DNA of 64,000 nucleotides from Peromyscus leucopus (lineage: Eukaryota > Chordata > Mammalia > Rodentia > Cricetidae). The notes under the pieces are model-generated. The model worked only from the letters and a program-made list of their open reading frames with translations. It made no database searches and was not told the DNA's origin. Both the position numbers and the translations under genes were made by a program. How positions within the stretch are numbered: the stretch's first letter is position 1; each line of letters opens with the position of its first letter. Positions 48,871 to 58,552 of the stretch are shown here, piece after piece. The DNA is taken from the NCBI RefSeq assembly GCF_004664715.2, contig NC_051086.1:73001486-73065485 (forward strand), written 5' to 3'.

Positions 48871-48961
48871 GTTTTATAATTTATAATAATAAATACAGTT
48901 TGTGAACAGGTTTTAAGTAATATGCAAATGTCAAACTTGACTAGAAGTAGTGCTTGGATTT

Positions 48962-49113
48962 TTGTGTGTTTGTTTTTGTTTTTCGAGACAGGGTTTCTCT
49001 GTGTAGCTTTGGAGCCTGTCCTGGAACTCGCTCTGTAGACCAGGTTGGCCTTGAACTCACAGAGATCTGCCTGCCCCTGCTGGGATTAAAGGCGTGTGCC
49101 ACCACCGCCTGGC
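48962..49113 (-). repeat. B1 SINE with target duplication
   Basis: CGAGACAGGGTTTCTCTGTG, ACTCGCTCTGTAGACCAGG and GGGATTAAAGGCGTGTGCCA on +. It is flanked by TAGTGCTTGGATTT (48948-48961) and TAGTGCTGGATTT (49114-49126), a near-perfect duplication. Part of the promoter-proximal region is deleted (CTGCCCCTGCTGGGA). Confidence 0.92.
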
Positions 49114-49526
49114 TAGTGCTGGATTTCACAGTCAAGTGCATCTGACTCTGGGAATGTGGCTCTCATCCTTTACATCTCTCTATCCTGAGAAAGCATACAA
49201 AACCCAACAACACAGAAACATGCGGGCCATGAATTATTATGAAGAAATATATTATAAACTTTAATCAAACAAGAATGACTATTGTCTCTCAGTTGTGCAA
49301 GCATCAAGAAAATTATCATGATCATATTTTAGCCCAGAGCAAGCATTGATCAGTTTCCATAGTCAAAATGGTGTAGTTCCTGATCTTTTATATTAAAAGC
49401 TATAATTTAAAATGTACTAATAAAATAGAAAATAAACAAAACATCGATGTTATGATTTAAGAAACAGACAAACCACAAACAAAACAGCTAAATTCAATTA
49501 TTATAAGAGAAAAGGCAGGAATACAT

Positions 49527-49745
49527 ATATTTTAAAAATTATTTATTTTTCAGGTATGGGTGTTTTTCCTGCATGTATATCTATGCACCACATGAGTGCA
49601 GTGTATAGAGACCAGAAGAGGGTATCAGAAACCCTGGGTCTGGAATTACAGATGGTTGTGAGCCATCAAGTGATGCTGGGAATGAACCTGGGTCCTCTTG
49701 AAGAACAGCCAGTGCTCCAAACCACTGAGCCATCTCTTTGGTACC
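49527..49745 (-). repeat. B2 SINE
   Basis: As read on +: ATTATTTATTTTTCAGGTAT, CCAGAAGAGGGTATCAGAAA, AATGAACCTGGGTCCTCTTG, ACTGAGCCATCTCTTTGG. Confidence 0.88.
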
Positions 49746-49749
49746 AGAA

Positions 49750-50827
49750 ACACACACTCTTTGAAAAATAAAGGGTCTAAAGTTACAGAACCTTAAAAAT
49801 GATATGACTGTACAACTCTGTACCATTGATCTTACTCCAGATGAAGTCAATGATTTAGGAAATGAATAGAAAAACAGGCATAACTAACATCTTTTTCTTA
49901 TACAAATCAAAATAACAAGATAGAAATAAATAAAAACTTCATTAATTTGATCAAAAGAACCTACCAGAAACCTCCCAGTTGACAACGCACTGAAGGTTAA
50001 CTATTAGATAAGATTTATCAAAAGCAGAGACAAGAGAAAAATAATCAATGCTCCCTATTCAGTGCTCCCCATCCAGTGTGTAGGGAACTAGAATTGATGC
50101 TCCTCAATGATGGGGAATTTTTTAAAAAAGAAAAAAGAGACAAAACTATAATTCTGGAAGATTTGATAAGTAAAAATATTATGTCAGACAATGTACTGAA
50201 AAAGAGAAGCTAATAGAGTTTTTAGTAATGTTGCCAATTAAAATTTAAATATTAGCATTATTCTACTGATAATTACTTAGAGAAAACCTTGAAAATAAAT
50301 TTCACTCTTAATAGTCACAAATATTGTGAAATATACTGGGCATATAAATCCAACAGGGTATGTAGAATACCCACAGAAAGAAAATGATTATACTGTCCTG
50401 AACATATACAAATCCAACCTGATTAGAAGAACATGCTCATAGATAAGAAGTCTCTCCATATTAGGAATACAATGTAAGCCCAGGAAGATTTTGAAAACTG
50501 AATTTGACAAGCCAATTCTAAAATTCATTTGGAAGAGAAAATGTATGTAACAACAAAGACATTTTGAAATATATTACCAGAAGAAGGAACTTTCCCTAAT
50601 ATATTAAAATATGTTATAAAGTTACTTGTTGGTATTTGACAAAGACAAATCAATGGTAGTGTATATAAATGTATAGAGCCTCCTTCTAGTTAGCCATTCT
50701 AGAAAAAAAAACTGAGGTAGGTAAGATAGAGACATATATGAATATATGAATACATATATGAATACATATATGAATACTAAGATTGTAACATGATATACTA
50801 GAAAAAAAAGTTAATAAAAAGATCAAC
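49750..50827. other. intron stretch, nothing recognised
   Basis: Very AT-rich with a short (ATGAATACATAT)n repeat at about 50737-50776. It may be an old decayed L1 interior, but I could not align it. Confidence 0.35.
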
Positions 50828-51046
50828 CCACAGGACTGGATCAGCAGGTAAAGACTTTTACCACTAAGCTTCATGACCTGAGCTTGACCCTTGACCTTGA
50901 CCCTTGACCCTTGACCTTGATATGGTGTAAGGAGAGAATTGACTCCTGAAAGCTATTGCCTGGCCTCTACATACATGCATGTTGTGGCATGTGCATGCAT
51001 ATGAGTGTGTGTGCACACACAAAAATAAATAGATATTTTTAAAAAA
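50828..51046 (+). repeat. RSINE1-type SINE with internal minisatellite
   Basis: GGACTGGATCAGCAGGTAAA head and CATGACCTGAGCTTGACCC, then GACCCTTGACCTT repeats at about 50885-50920 expanded from the element's own GACC..GA sequence, and a CA-rich, AATAAATAGA tail. Confidence 0.75.
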
Positions 51047-51240
51047 CTCCAACAACCTATGTCCAATCAGTAGGAGAAAAGCTATCCTTCTGTCTATGGC
51101 CTAAAAATACTACACAACTGTTAAAGAGAATGAAGGAGACCCAAATACATCAGATTAGAAATATAGTATATTGCAAACTGAAAAATTATCACTAAGTTGA
51201 AAAAAAAAAAACTCATCTAGTTGTAGGCTCAGGTAAGTGG

Positions 51241-52040
51241 TGTGTTATGGTTCGGATGTTACTATCCCCCAAGAATCATGGGGAACTGATCAGTCTAAAT
51301 GACTGATCACCAGCCTGTGGTGCTAGTGGGGAGTGGTGAAGCCTCCAGGAGATAAAAAACAAAAACAAAAACAAAAACAAAAAAACTTTGGGAGGTGAGG
51401 GAAATTTACAGTCCTGTGAACCTTTAGGGGGTGAGAGAATCTTCAGGAGGCAGGACCAATAAGAAAGCACCGAGGCCACTGGGGTGGGGCATGGCCTTGA
51501 AAGGAATGTTGGGAACCCAACCTTTTTTTTTTTTTTTTTTGCTTCCTGTGGAATAATGCTTTTGTACACTGGTTTAATAAAATGCTGATTGGCCAGTAGC
51601 CAGGCAGGAAGTATAGGTGGGATAAGCAGACAAGGAGAATTCTGGGAAGAGGAAGGCTGAGTCAGGAGATGCCAGCCCGCCATTCAGGGAGCAGCATGTA
51701 ATGACACACAGGTAAAGCCACGGAACATGTGAAGACATATAGATTAACAAAAAAGGGCTGAGTTTAAGTGTTAGAGCCAGTCAGTAGTTAGCCTGAGCTA
51801 ATGGCCGAGCAGTTTTAATTAATATAAGTCTCTGTGTGTTTACTTGGGTCTGAAAGGCTTCGGACCGGGCGGGGCACAGGAAAACTTCCAGCTAGAGTCT
51901 CCATTAGGTGAGCAGATAATAGAGCTGAGTGACCATGGCCTGAAGTCTCTGGGACTGTAAGCCCAGATAAATCTTTCCTCCTTTGATGTTAATTCCCTCA
52001 GGTGTTTGGTCACAGTGACACGAAGTTGACTAACATAGTG
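51241..52040 (+). repeat. MaLR-like LTR split by a younger LTR
   Basis: Outer pieces are 51241-51520 (GTTATGGTTCGGATGTTACT start) and 51895-52040 (CTGTAAGCCCAGATAAATCT, TTGACTAACATA end). Between them is the solo LTR at 51547-51894. A (CAAAAA)n stretch lies near 51358-51385. Confidence 0.55.
51547..51894 (+). mobile_element. solo LTR-like repeat, copy 3, nested in a MaLR-like LTR
   Basis: It begins TGTGGAATAATGC and contains AATAAAATGCTGATTGGCCA, CAGGAAGTATAGGTGGGATA and AAGTCTCTGTGTGTTTACTT. A T18 run (about 51524-51540) precedes it. The flanking 51241-51520 and 51895-52040 read as one older repeat that this copy interrupts. Confidence 0.6.
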
Positions 52041-52425
52041 TGACAATATTTATATTTAATCACAGGAAGCTATGTACTTTCGGATATATAGTCATTTGTC
52101 ACTTAGCCATGGGGATACATTCTGAGAAGGTGTTATTGAAGAAATCCATCTTTGTGTGAACAGCTACCTCACTGGATGGTATAGCCATATAGGACCTCTG
52201 TGGTCCTGGCAGTCTGCTGTTGACAGAAACATCATCCATTATGTGGCACATGACTGCATGCTTATGTGGATCAAGAAAGAATCTGTAGGGATCTAAATCA
52301 AAGTCATAGAGTTGAATTTTGTGGCAGGGGTGTAGGATTCTTGGAAGAGCGAAGAGAAAGACTCTTTTATATAGCCCTTCACTGTATTGTTTGAAGTCTT
52401 AGTTTTTAAAATGGATCAAAATACC

Positions 52426-52456
<31 letters not shown>

Positions 52457-52499
52457 AAGAAAGAAAAAGAAAGAAAGAAAGAAAGAAAGAAAAAAGGAA
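52426..52499 (+). repeat. A-run followed by (GAAA)n
   Basis: About 29 A, then GAAA-type units. This is probably the eroded A-tail of a retroelement, but no SINE or L1 body is recognisable before it. Confidence 0.9.
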
Positions 52500-53465
52500 A
52501 AATGCAACTCTTTACAATATAGATTATTGGGAAAAGACTTCAAGGAAGTTTATAAGATTGTCGATGAGTAAGGTGGCAGGATCCTGACACCTCTGTAACA
52601 TGAAGGGAAAACAGTACAACTAACGGCCCAGAGGCCTTCACAGCTCAGACCCAAGGCTTTTGCACAGAGTGGCTTTCCAGTCTCCCCATTCTGTCATTCA
52701 CTGGACTTTCACTATTTCTCTATCTTACAGCTAGTCAAACAACTCACTTTTCACCAATGTCCCTAAACAGAAGGAAAGGAAGAAAGCAAGCTGATTCCTT
52801 GAGTTGTAGATCTTTTTTGCCCTTCTTTATTGCCTTCATCTGTAAACCTTTGGCATCTTCTCCCCTCTCTGAATCTGAACGGTCCAAACTTGTACAAACT
52901 GAGTCAAGAATCTTTTTCTTCATGACATTCTTTGCTCTAGTAACCAAGATAGCAGTTATATGCTTATGCTCGGATTAGTTCTTCAATTACACATGAAAAA
53001 TAATTATATTTTTTAATGTGATGTTCTTATTTCTTGTTAGATAAATTCCCTTGAAACTATAAGATACAAGAGAAAAAAATAGCAGGAGAAGGAAAAGGAA
53101 TTGAAATCCCAATCATTGGGCCCTTGTGGCCCATGAAGTCAGGTTCTTCTCCTGTCTTGTAAAAAGATGACCTGATCATGAGGTTCTCATCATGCTGACA
53201 CTATCAGCTGAGGGCTTTCATGAGCATACAGTGGACTGACTCCTCCATCCTGGAAGCTGAACTGCCCCTAGACATTCTTTGACTTCTTTTCCTCCTGAGA
53301 AAGAACCTAGAGGTGGTGGTTGAGGCAGCAGCAGATAGGCTACAAGCTTCTAGAAGGAAGTGGCAAGTTCTTTGAGAGGAAATGCTTGCTTTGTCAAAGC
53401 AATGTGACTAAATGAAGAACAGCCAAGCAATTCAATGATAAGAACCAGACATTAGGATATTTTTT

Positions 53466-53675
53466 TTTCCCCGTGCTAAAGATTGAACTCAGAGCCTTAT
53501 GCATCCCAGGCAAGCACCCTCCCATTGAGCTGTATCCACACTCCTTGTTTTTTGAGACAAAGTCTCACTGTATGTCAAAGGCTGGCCTTGAACTCACTGT
53601 GCAGCCCAGGCTGGTATTGAAATCTGGATGCTCCTGCCTTTATCACCCGAGTATTGGGATTACGGGAGTATACCA
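53466..53675 (-). repeat. ID-B1 dimeric SINE
   Basis: On +, GATTGAACTCAGAGCCTTAT and CAAGCACCCTCCCATTGAGC (ID-like part) come first, then GAGACAAAGTCTCACTGTAT, GGCCTTGAACTCACTGTGCA and GTATTGGGATTACGGGAGTA (B1-like part). Confidence 0.75.
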
Positions 53676-53824
53676 GCCTCGTGCTGTGGTTTCTAATTTG
53701 TCAGGAGACAAGATGAGAAGCGAGGCAGAGAAGAGCATATCTAGAAGCATGGTAGCGCTCACACATTGTAGTACCTATTGCAGCATCTTGTAATTAGCAA
53801 GCTACAAGGTGTCACTAATTCAAG

Positions 53825-53826
<2 letters not shown>

Positions 53827-53896
<70 letters not shown>
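53827..53896 (+). repeat. (GA)35 microsatellite
   Basis: About 35 uninterrupted GA units, 2.9 kb inside the giant intron from its 5' splice site at 56785. It produces the Ser-Leu or Arg-Glu repeats seen in spurious open frames. Confidence 0.97.
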
Positions 53897-53898
<2 letters not shown>

Positions 53899-54639
53899 AA
53901 GGTGGTACTGCACCTGTTACAGGATAGAGTTTCTCATCTATATTGGCCCCAGTTCCCCCATCCCAGCCTTGCAAGGAGAAGCAAAACAGCACAATCATTT
54001 TGAAGATGCATTCTGTTTTGGCCTGCAGAAAAATAGCACGTAATCTCCAGAAGAGGAGTTCAGGCAGGCTACCCAAGGATTTGAGGAGGAGAATGTTGAC
54101 CAGTGTCCTGGCCATGGTCCAAAGCATCAGAACATCTGGGACATCTCTAGCTGCTCTTTGTAAACCACGGAAATGGGGAAGAGGTGACAGAAAGATGCAA
54201 AGACTGCACTGGAGGTGGAAGCACCTAGAAACAGCCTCAGTCACTGCAGTGGGTGAAAATGCAGACAGGAGAATCCAGAGGCGTCCACTGAGAACCATAT
54301 TCCTGCCTTCTCAGCTGCAATGGATGCCTTTAATCTCCCACAGTGAGATGGCAGTCAGCCTGGTGCATGACTCTGGAGTCTTAAAAAGGCCTCCAAAGAG
54401 ATGCTCTACAAAAGACTTCTGTATATACAGAGATTCCTCAAAACCATGCTGATGAATGTAAACAGATGGGCAATAGCGAGAGCCAGACTCCTTCCCCCCA
54501 AATATACATTGGCTTAAGCATGAAGGGGGAAAACATTTAGTTGTTGAGATATGCTTGGGGTTTTGCTGAGCCCAGAGATTCTGGAGCATAGGGTGAGTGA
54601 GGCCTTTTTGCCAAACCCCAAATACTGCAGGGTTAAGCT

Positions 54640-54965
54640 TTTCCCTATAAGCAATTAGATAATTGCCATTTCATTCTGTGGATTTCTCAATTGTTTTGCT
54701 GCTTCCCCCTCCCCCCCTTTTTTTAAAGCAAACAAAATAATTATCTTTGTCTCAGGGTAATTTTCCTAATATTTCCACAATTAAATAATTACTCCAACCC
54801 CTGAATTAAAAACTGCCCATCTGTCTCTGTGGACACAGCAGATGCCAGCTGCTTTAAATAACCCTTCAGAGCGGTCAGGTTAAGGGTTCCATTTGTGTCC
54901 TTAGAAATTAACACAAGGAAGCCAGCTTCACAATGGGGCAGACAATTCTATTTATAATGCTTAAT
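54640..54965. promoter_or_regulatory. candidate conserved non-coding element
   Basis: Repeat-free, AT-rich and dense in homeobox-type TAAT/ATTA cores (CAATTAGATAATTG, TTAAATAATTACTCC, GCTTAATTAATCC). This composition is typical of intronic developmental enhancers. Conservation has not been tested. Confidence 0.3.
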
Positions 54966-55959
54966 TAATCCTCTCCAGTTACCCAGAGCACTGGCTGGCA
55001 ACCTTTCATTTCCACCTCACCCAAACGCTTCCCAAGAGAAGAGTTAAAACGTGGACGCTGGTAGAATTCGCTGGGGTTTTGGTCAAGTATGAAAGAGCTG
55101 GGTGAATTAGCTTCTGATAGCTCACTAATCACACATAAGAAGGACATGTCAAGTCGGGCAGCATGGATGAAACATGTCATCAAAATCCTGAGCTGGAGCG
55201 AGGTAGAGATAAAAAGTGGGTGTTGTCGCACTGTCTGCCAACCAACGTCAGTCTGGGCAGAAGAGAGGATGATAAGGAAAACGTGAACCGTTTCGAAGGA
55301 TTAGCGTCAGGAAGCCATCCTGAGGGACTGCATCTGTGCACAGCCTTTGGTCGTCTACGGTTGCCTTCTCTTTGCCACAGAAAATCCAGTGGTCACCAAG
55401 TCAGTCCATTTGTAATCTCTTACCTCAGATACTACATGTGGAGTGAACTTACCCCTGGACAGTTCCAAGCACCCAGAGAGCTAGCACATCTACAGAGATG
55501 TACGGGATGCTCTTGAGAAGCAGAAAGGAAGGCATGCACCCTAGGTGGGCAGTTTCACAGCTAGAGAGAGTGGTGGAGACTGGAACACACAGTTTCCTGT
55601 GGACCAGCATCCTGGAGCAGGCGTAGAGAGCTTTCCACATGCCCACGTGAGTCGGAAAAATCGATTGATTACCTTTCCTTTCCCGTATGCCAAAGTGGGC
55701 AGAGTGCAAGGACTCAGGCTCTTTTGTGAGCCCCTAAAAAAACCTCTATCATCTGTCATCCCTGGTGTTCATGAAGTGAGGATGAACATGCTTTGTGACA
55801 TCGCTGTGACAAGCAGGGACACAGAGGCTCAAGCATATAGCAGGGACTGTGTATGGGGCTGGCTGGCTTCATTACATCCTGCCACCTCTTCCTCCCCTGG
55901 GGCCTTCCTGTCCTTCACCAGTGGCTGGCTCAGGCTGTCAGTCCTTTGCTTTTGAACAA

Positions 55960-56420
55960 CCCTCTCTCTTTCTTTAATTCAAACTCTGTCTGTCTCCCCC
56001 AGTCCACCGTACACACTATCAGCACTTCAGCCATTTACTTGTGATCTTGCCCCTATCTTATCCAATAGCTCTCCACAGTTTATCACATGAAGTCTTAGCT
56101 CCCTGGCTTCTGCTTCTATTCCAGCCCCTCTCTGCTCTGCACGGTCCAGAGCAGCCAAACTCTTATTTCCTACTCCTGCTGCTTGTTTCCTCCTCTAACT
56201 GTTCCAGTGCTTTTGTGCATTGACAGCTGGATTCATTGTTTCCTCCATGTAGAATTTATATTGTCCCCAATATCTCCCCCCCCAGCTCCCATCTGTCCTC
56301 CAAAGCCACGTCTGAAGGCCACCTCCATCCTGGGGACTTTACTGACCATGCCACCATCTTATCATCATCTTCTTTTCTGGCTCCAGTGAATGTCAGTGGG
56401 GACAGAGAGGGCAGTTTCTA
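55960..56420 (+). repeat. L2-like fragment
   Basis: Pyrimidine-rich sequence containing ATAGCTCTCCACAGTTTATC, CTCTGCTCTGCACGGTCC, TTGTTTCCTCCATGTAGAAT and CGTCTGAAGGCCACCTCCAT resembles L2. Several short open frames here are by-products of the CT-rich composition. Confidence 0.5.
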
Positions 56421-56785
56421 TGCTTCCTGCTCCCCGCCTCCACTGATACCCACATTTCAGCCTTTTTGCTCCTCAGATCAACTCTGTTTTTCTTATGTCC
56501 ATTATCACTGCCTTACCCTCTGAAGGACAGATGTGCTGCAGACATGAGTGAGATGTTCAATGAGGGAATGGCCGCCTGGTCCTGTTCCATATACCTGTGA
56601 CTTATTCTCAATCACCTTCCTGAACCTCCACATTGATATGCACGGCTATATTTCAACTTCAGGAATAAAGGGGGATAAAAACAACCCTACTAGTGTGAAT
56701 CCAAACACTCGGAGCACACAGTCCGCCCCCACGCCCCCATACCTTTCCAGGAAGGAGCAGAGAGAGAAGAGGGAGAGTGCAGTAC

Positions 56786-56899
56786 CTTTGTACCTGGTCA
56801 CCACAGCTGCATTGACACTGAGGGGCTCCTGGAAGCTGACAGTGAGTGACGTGCTGCTGGTTACCATGAGACAGGCATTGGCTGGCACCTCTGGGGGTC
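56786..56899 (-). CDS. Ankfn1: Ankfn1 internal exon: N-terminal half of the FN3 domain
   Basis: The acceptor is TTGTGCTAG, with the first exon base at 56899. The donor is AAAG|GTACTG, with the last base at 56786. The exon is 114 nt and phase 1 at both ends. It encodes PPEVPANACLMVTSSTSLTV, then SFQEPLSVNAAVVTRYK. These correspond to the first strands of an FN3 fold: a proline-rich start, the S-x-x-SLTVSF strand, and the VVTRYK strand that runs into the next exon. The common Trp of the B strand (VSW) is Phe here (VSF). FN3 domains are usually protein-binding modules; in this intracellular protein the partner cannot be read from sequence. The last base G joins TG of the 4643-4740 exon to make Val, giving YKVEWS, which strongly supports the splice across about 52 kb. 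Confidence 0.87.
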
Positions 56900-57056
56900 C
56901 TAGCACAAGAGGGAAATCATCAGTGTGTTAGCTTCTCAAATCCTTCTCAAACAGCCTTCCTGCCTCTTCATAGGACAGCGGGAGCACATACTCTGGAGAC
57001 ATTGGTTTGTACAGTCCACTAGCTTTCCCTTGTGAACATTTTCTTTAAAAGGTCCA

Positions 57057-57057
<1 letters not shown>

Positions 57058-57104
<47 letters not shown>
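57058..57104 (+). repeat. (GT)n microsatellite
   Basis: About 23 GT units, starting 159 bp upstream (minus sense, downstream of the exon's donor side) from the FN3 exon edge at 56899. Confidence 0.96.
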
Positions 57105-57106
<2 letters not shown>

Positions 57107-57368
57107 ATGTACTTGCTCCAGAGGAGGATGTAGTACATCTTGCACGATCACTCTGCAGTTTACTCTCCTGAGACAGGGTTTCTCACTGAACCTGGAGCTG
57201 GACTGGCAGTCTGAAAGCCCAGCATTCCTCCTGTCCTCCACTCTGACACAGTGCTGGAGTTGTGGTGTGGCCATTCCTCAATTTTTACACGAGTGCCCAG
57301 GATTCAAACTTAGGTCCTTAGCTTGCACGGTGAATGGTCTTTACCCGAGGAGTCTTCCGTGCAGCCCC
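57058..57368 (-). repeat. B4-type SINE with GT tail
   Basis: The (GT)n at 57058-57104 is followed by CTGAGACAGGGTTTCTCACT and ATTCAAACTTAGGTCCTTAG, the reverse complement of a B4-type element. It lies 159 bp upstream (minus sense) of the FN3 exon acceptor. Confidence 0.65.
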
Positions 57369-58241
57369 TGCATTTGGCATCTAACTCTCTCCCGGAGTCA
57401 GCTCGTGTGGTTGGACATTCTCGGAGGCAGGGCCTTTGACACCATGGAACCGACTTTTCTCTCTGTATTTGGAATTTCAGCTCCAGTTCTTCTAGTTGTT
57501 TACATCAGACCTTTTAGGATGAGGGTTTGGGGGCTTTGTAAGTGTTGGGGTTGCACATTTTAGTTTTAATGAAATCTTCTAGGATAAAATACAACTTTAC
57601 AGAATGGGAATTTTAATGGCTCGCAAACATCTGAGTTGTATGTGTTCTTCCATCAGGGACTTCACTCAGCAGCGTTCTGCACTGCCAGTAAGGATTAACC
57701 TGGACTGTCTTAACCAAGCACAAAGAACTGGTAGAAAGAATGGAAATGTAGACAAAAGCATAATTCATGGGCCAGCTGACTATCTTTCTCTGCTGTATTA
57801 AGTTCAGTTTATAGCTCTCTATAAAAAAAATACAGTAGAGTTGAAAACACTTTAAACTTGAACTTGAAGCAGAATCTGGACAAATAGGCAAATAAATATT
57901 TTTCCAACTCCACATCCCAAAATACAGCCACTTAGGCCATCAGACTGTCGGGTCATTAGGCATTAGGGCGTAGCTGGTGGGAAGTGCTAGATGAGCGGAG
58001 ATGTGGTGGAGGGAGGCCAGAAGCACCCAGGGCTCAAGGCTGTGGCCAGAGAACCAATTGGGAGCCAGAAAACCAAGCAAGACAAAAGACCCTTTGACAG
58101 TCTCCCAGAGCTCTTGCCCCAAACAGACTGACAACAGCCATCTATGCCTGGAGAGCTGAGAAGAGAAATCAGTAAAAGGCCTGGCTGGCTCTAACTGAAG
58201 CTCAGCCTCGGTCCGAGCCTCCGCCCTCTGCGCATACTCAC

Positions 58242-58436
58242 TGGCATGCTCGAAGCCGGTTTTCATGCGTCTGTAGAGTCGGTACCTCCACTCCCACGCC
58301 TTCAGCTGCTTCTCCTTCTCGGTGTTGTCCAGAGTGAAGCCTTCGTTCTCCACCTGGGCAGACAGCTCACTCACCCTGTCCTGGGCCTCCTGGACGAGTG
58401 TGTTGAGGTGCATGGCTCGGCTTTCCCTGCTGACGA
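58242..58436 (-). CDS. Ankfn1: Ankfn1 internal exon: charged helical segment just before the FN3 domain
   Basis: This is the first of three linked minus-strand exons. The acceptor is a pyrimidine tract ending CCTCACAG, with the exon starting at 58436. The donor is A|GTGAGT, with the last base at 58242. The exon is 195 nt; it starts after one codon base and ends after one, so it is phase 1 at both ends. It encodes 64 full codons rich in E, K, R and Q, including LVQEAQDRVSELSAQVENE (amphipathic, possibly coiled coil) and KAWEWRYRLYRRMKTGFEHA. The final A joins GA of the next exon to make Arg before PPEVP, the expected FN3 start. In Ankfn1 proteins this segment sits between the ankyrin repeats and the FN3 domain. 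The name comes from the domain order and remembered family sequence; no search was run. The ankyrin exons are not in the window. Confidence 0.85.
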
Positions 58437-58552
58437 CTGTGAGGAAAAGAGACAGGATGACAGCGCTCCTTAGGAAGTGCGGTGGCTTTAGGCTATCTGT
58501 GTCTCTCCTGGAGAACGTGGGATCTGTTTTTTTTTTTTTTTTTTTTTTTTTT

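Larger units (their letters stand above)
52750..55955. other. intron stretch with ID-B1, GA35 and one candidate CNE
   Basis: Outside the listed elements, 53897-54600 has overlapping open frames of 169 and 179 codons on opposite strands without domain features. 54966-55955 is unique-looking with no assigned function. Confidence 0.4.
4741..56785 (-). other. Ankfn1: Ankfn1 giant intron (about 52 kb) splitting the FN3 domain
   Basis: The phase-1 donor at 56786 and the acceptor at 4740 join to give an uninterrupted FN3 sequence, so this whole stretch is intron in the main transcript. It is filled with SINEs, L1 fragments, LTR-type repeats, hAT fossils, microsatellites and retropseudogene candidates, listed separately. 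I saw no further exon of this gene inside it. Alternative exons cannot be excluded without RNA evidence. Confidence 0.8.
56900..58241 (-). other. Ankfn1: Ankfn1 intron (1,342 bp)
   Basis: This intron lies between the helical-segment exon and the first FN3 exon, bounded by GTGAGT and TTGTGCTAG. It contains a GT microsatellite with a degenerate B4-type SINE (57058-57368). The exon reading frame stays open for roughly 100 further codons past the donor, to about 57940, so intron retention would not stop translation at once. About 870 bp (57369-58241) hold no recognisable repeat or RNA gene. Confidence 0.8.

Noticed and set aside
6987..51894. Intact endogenous retrovirus
   Set aside because: Only solo LTR-like copies; no gag, pol or env coding sequence between or beside them.
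53943..54452. 169-codon + frame overlapping a 179-codon minus frame
   Set aside because: No recognisable domain, no splice context, and the minus frame includes the translated GA microsatellite (Ser-Leu repeats). Composition-driven.
57940..58241. The 205-codon minus frame taken as one exon
   Set aside because: Only 58242-58436 is bounded by good splice sites and joins in phase to the FN3 exon; the rest is intron, and the lysine run is a poly-T tract.
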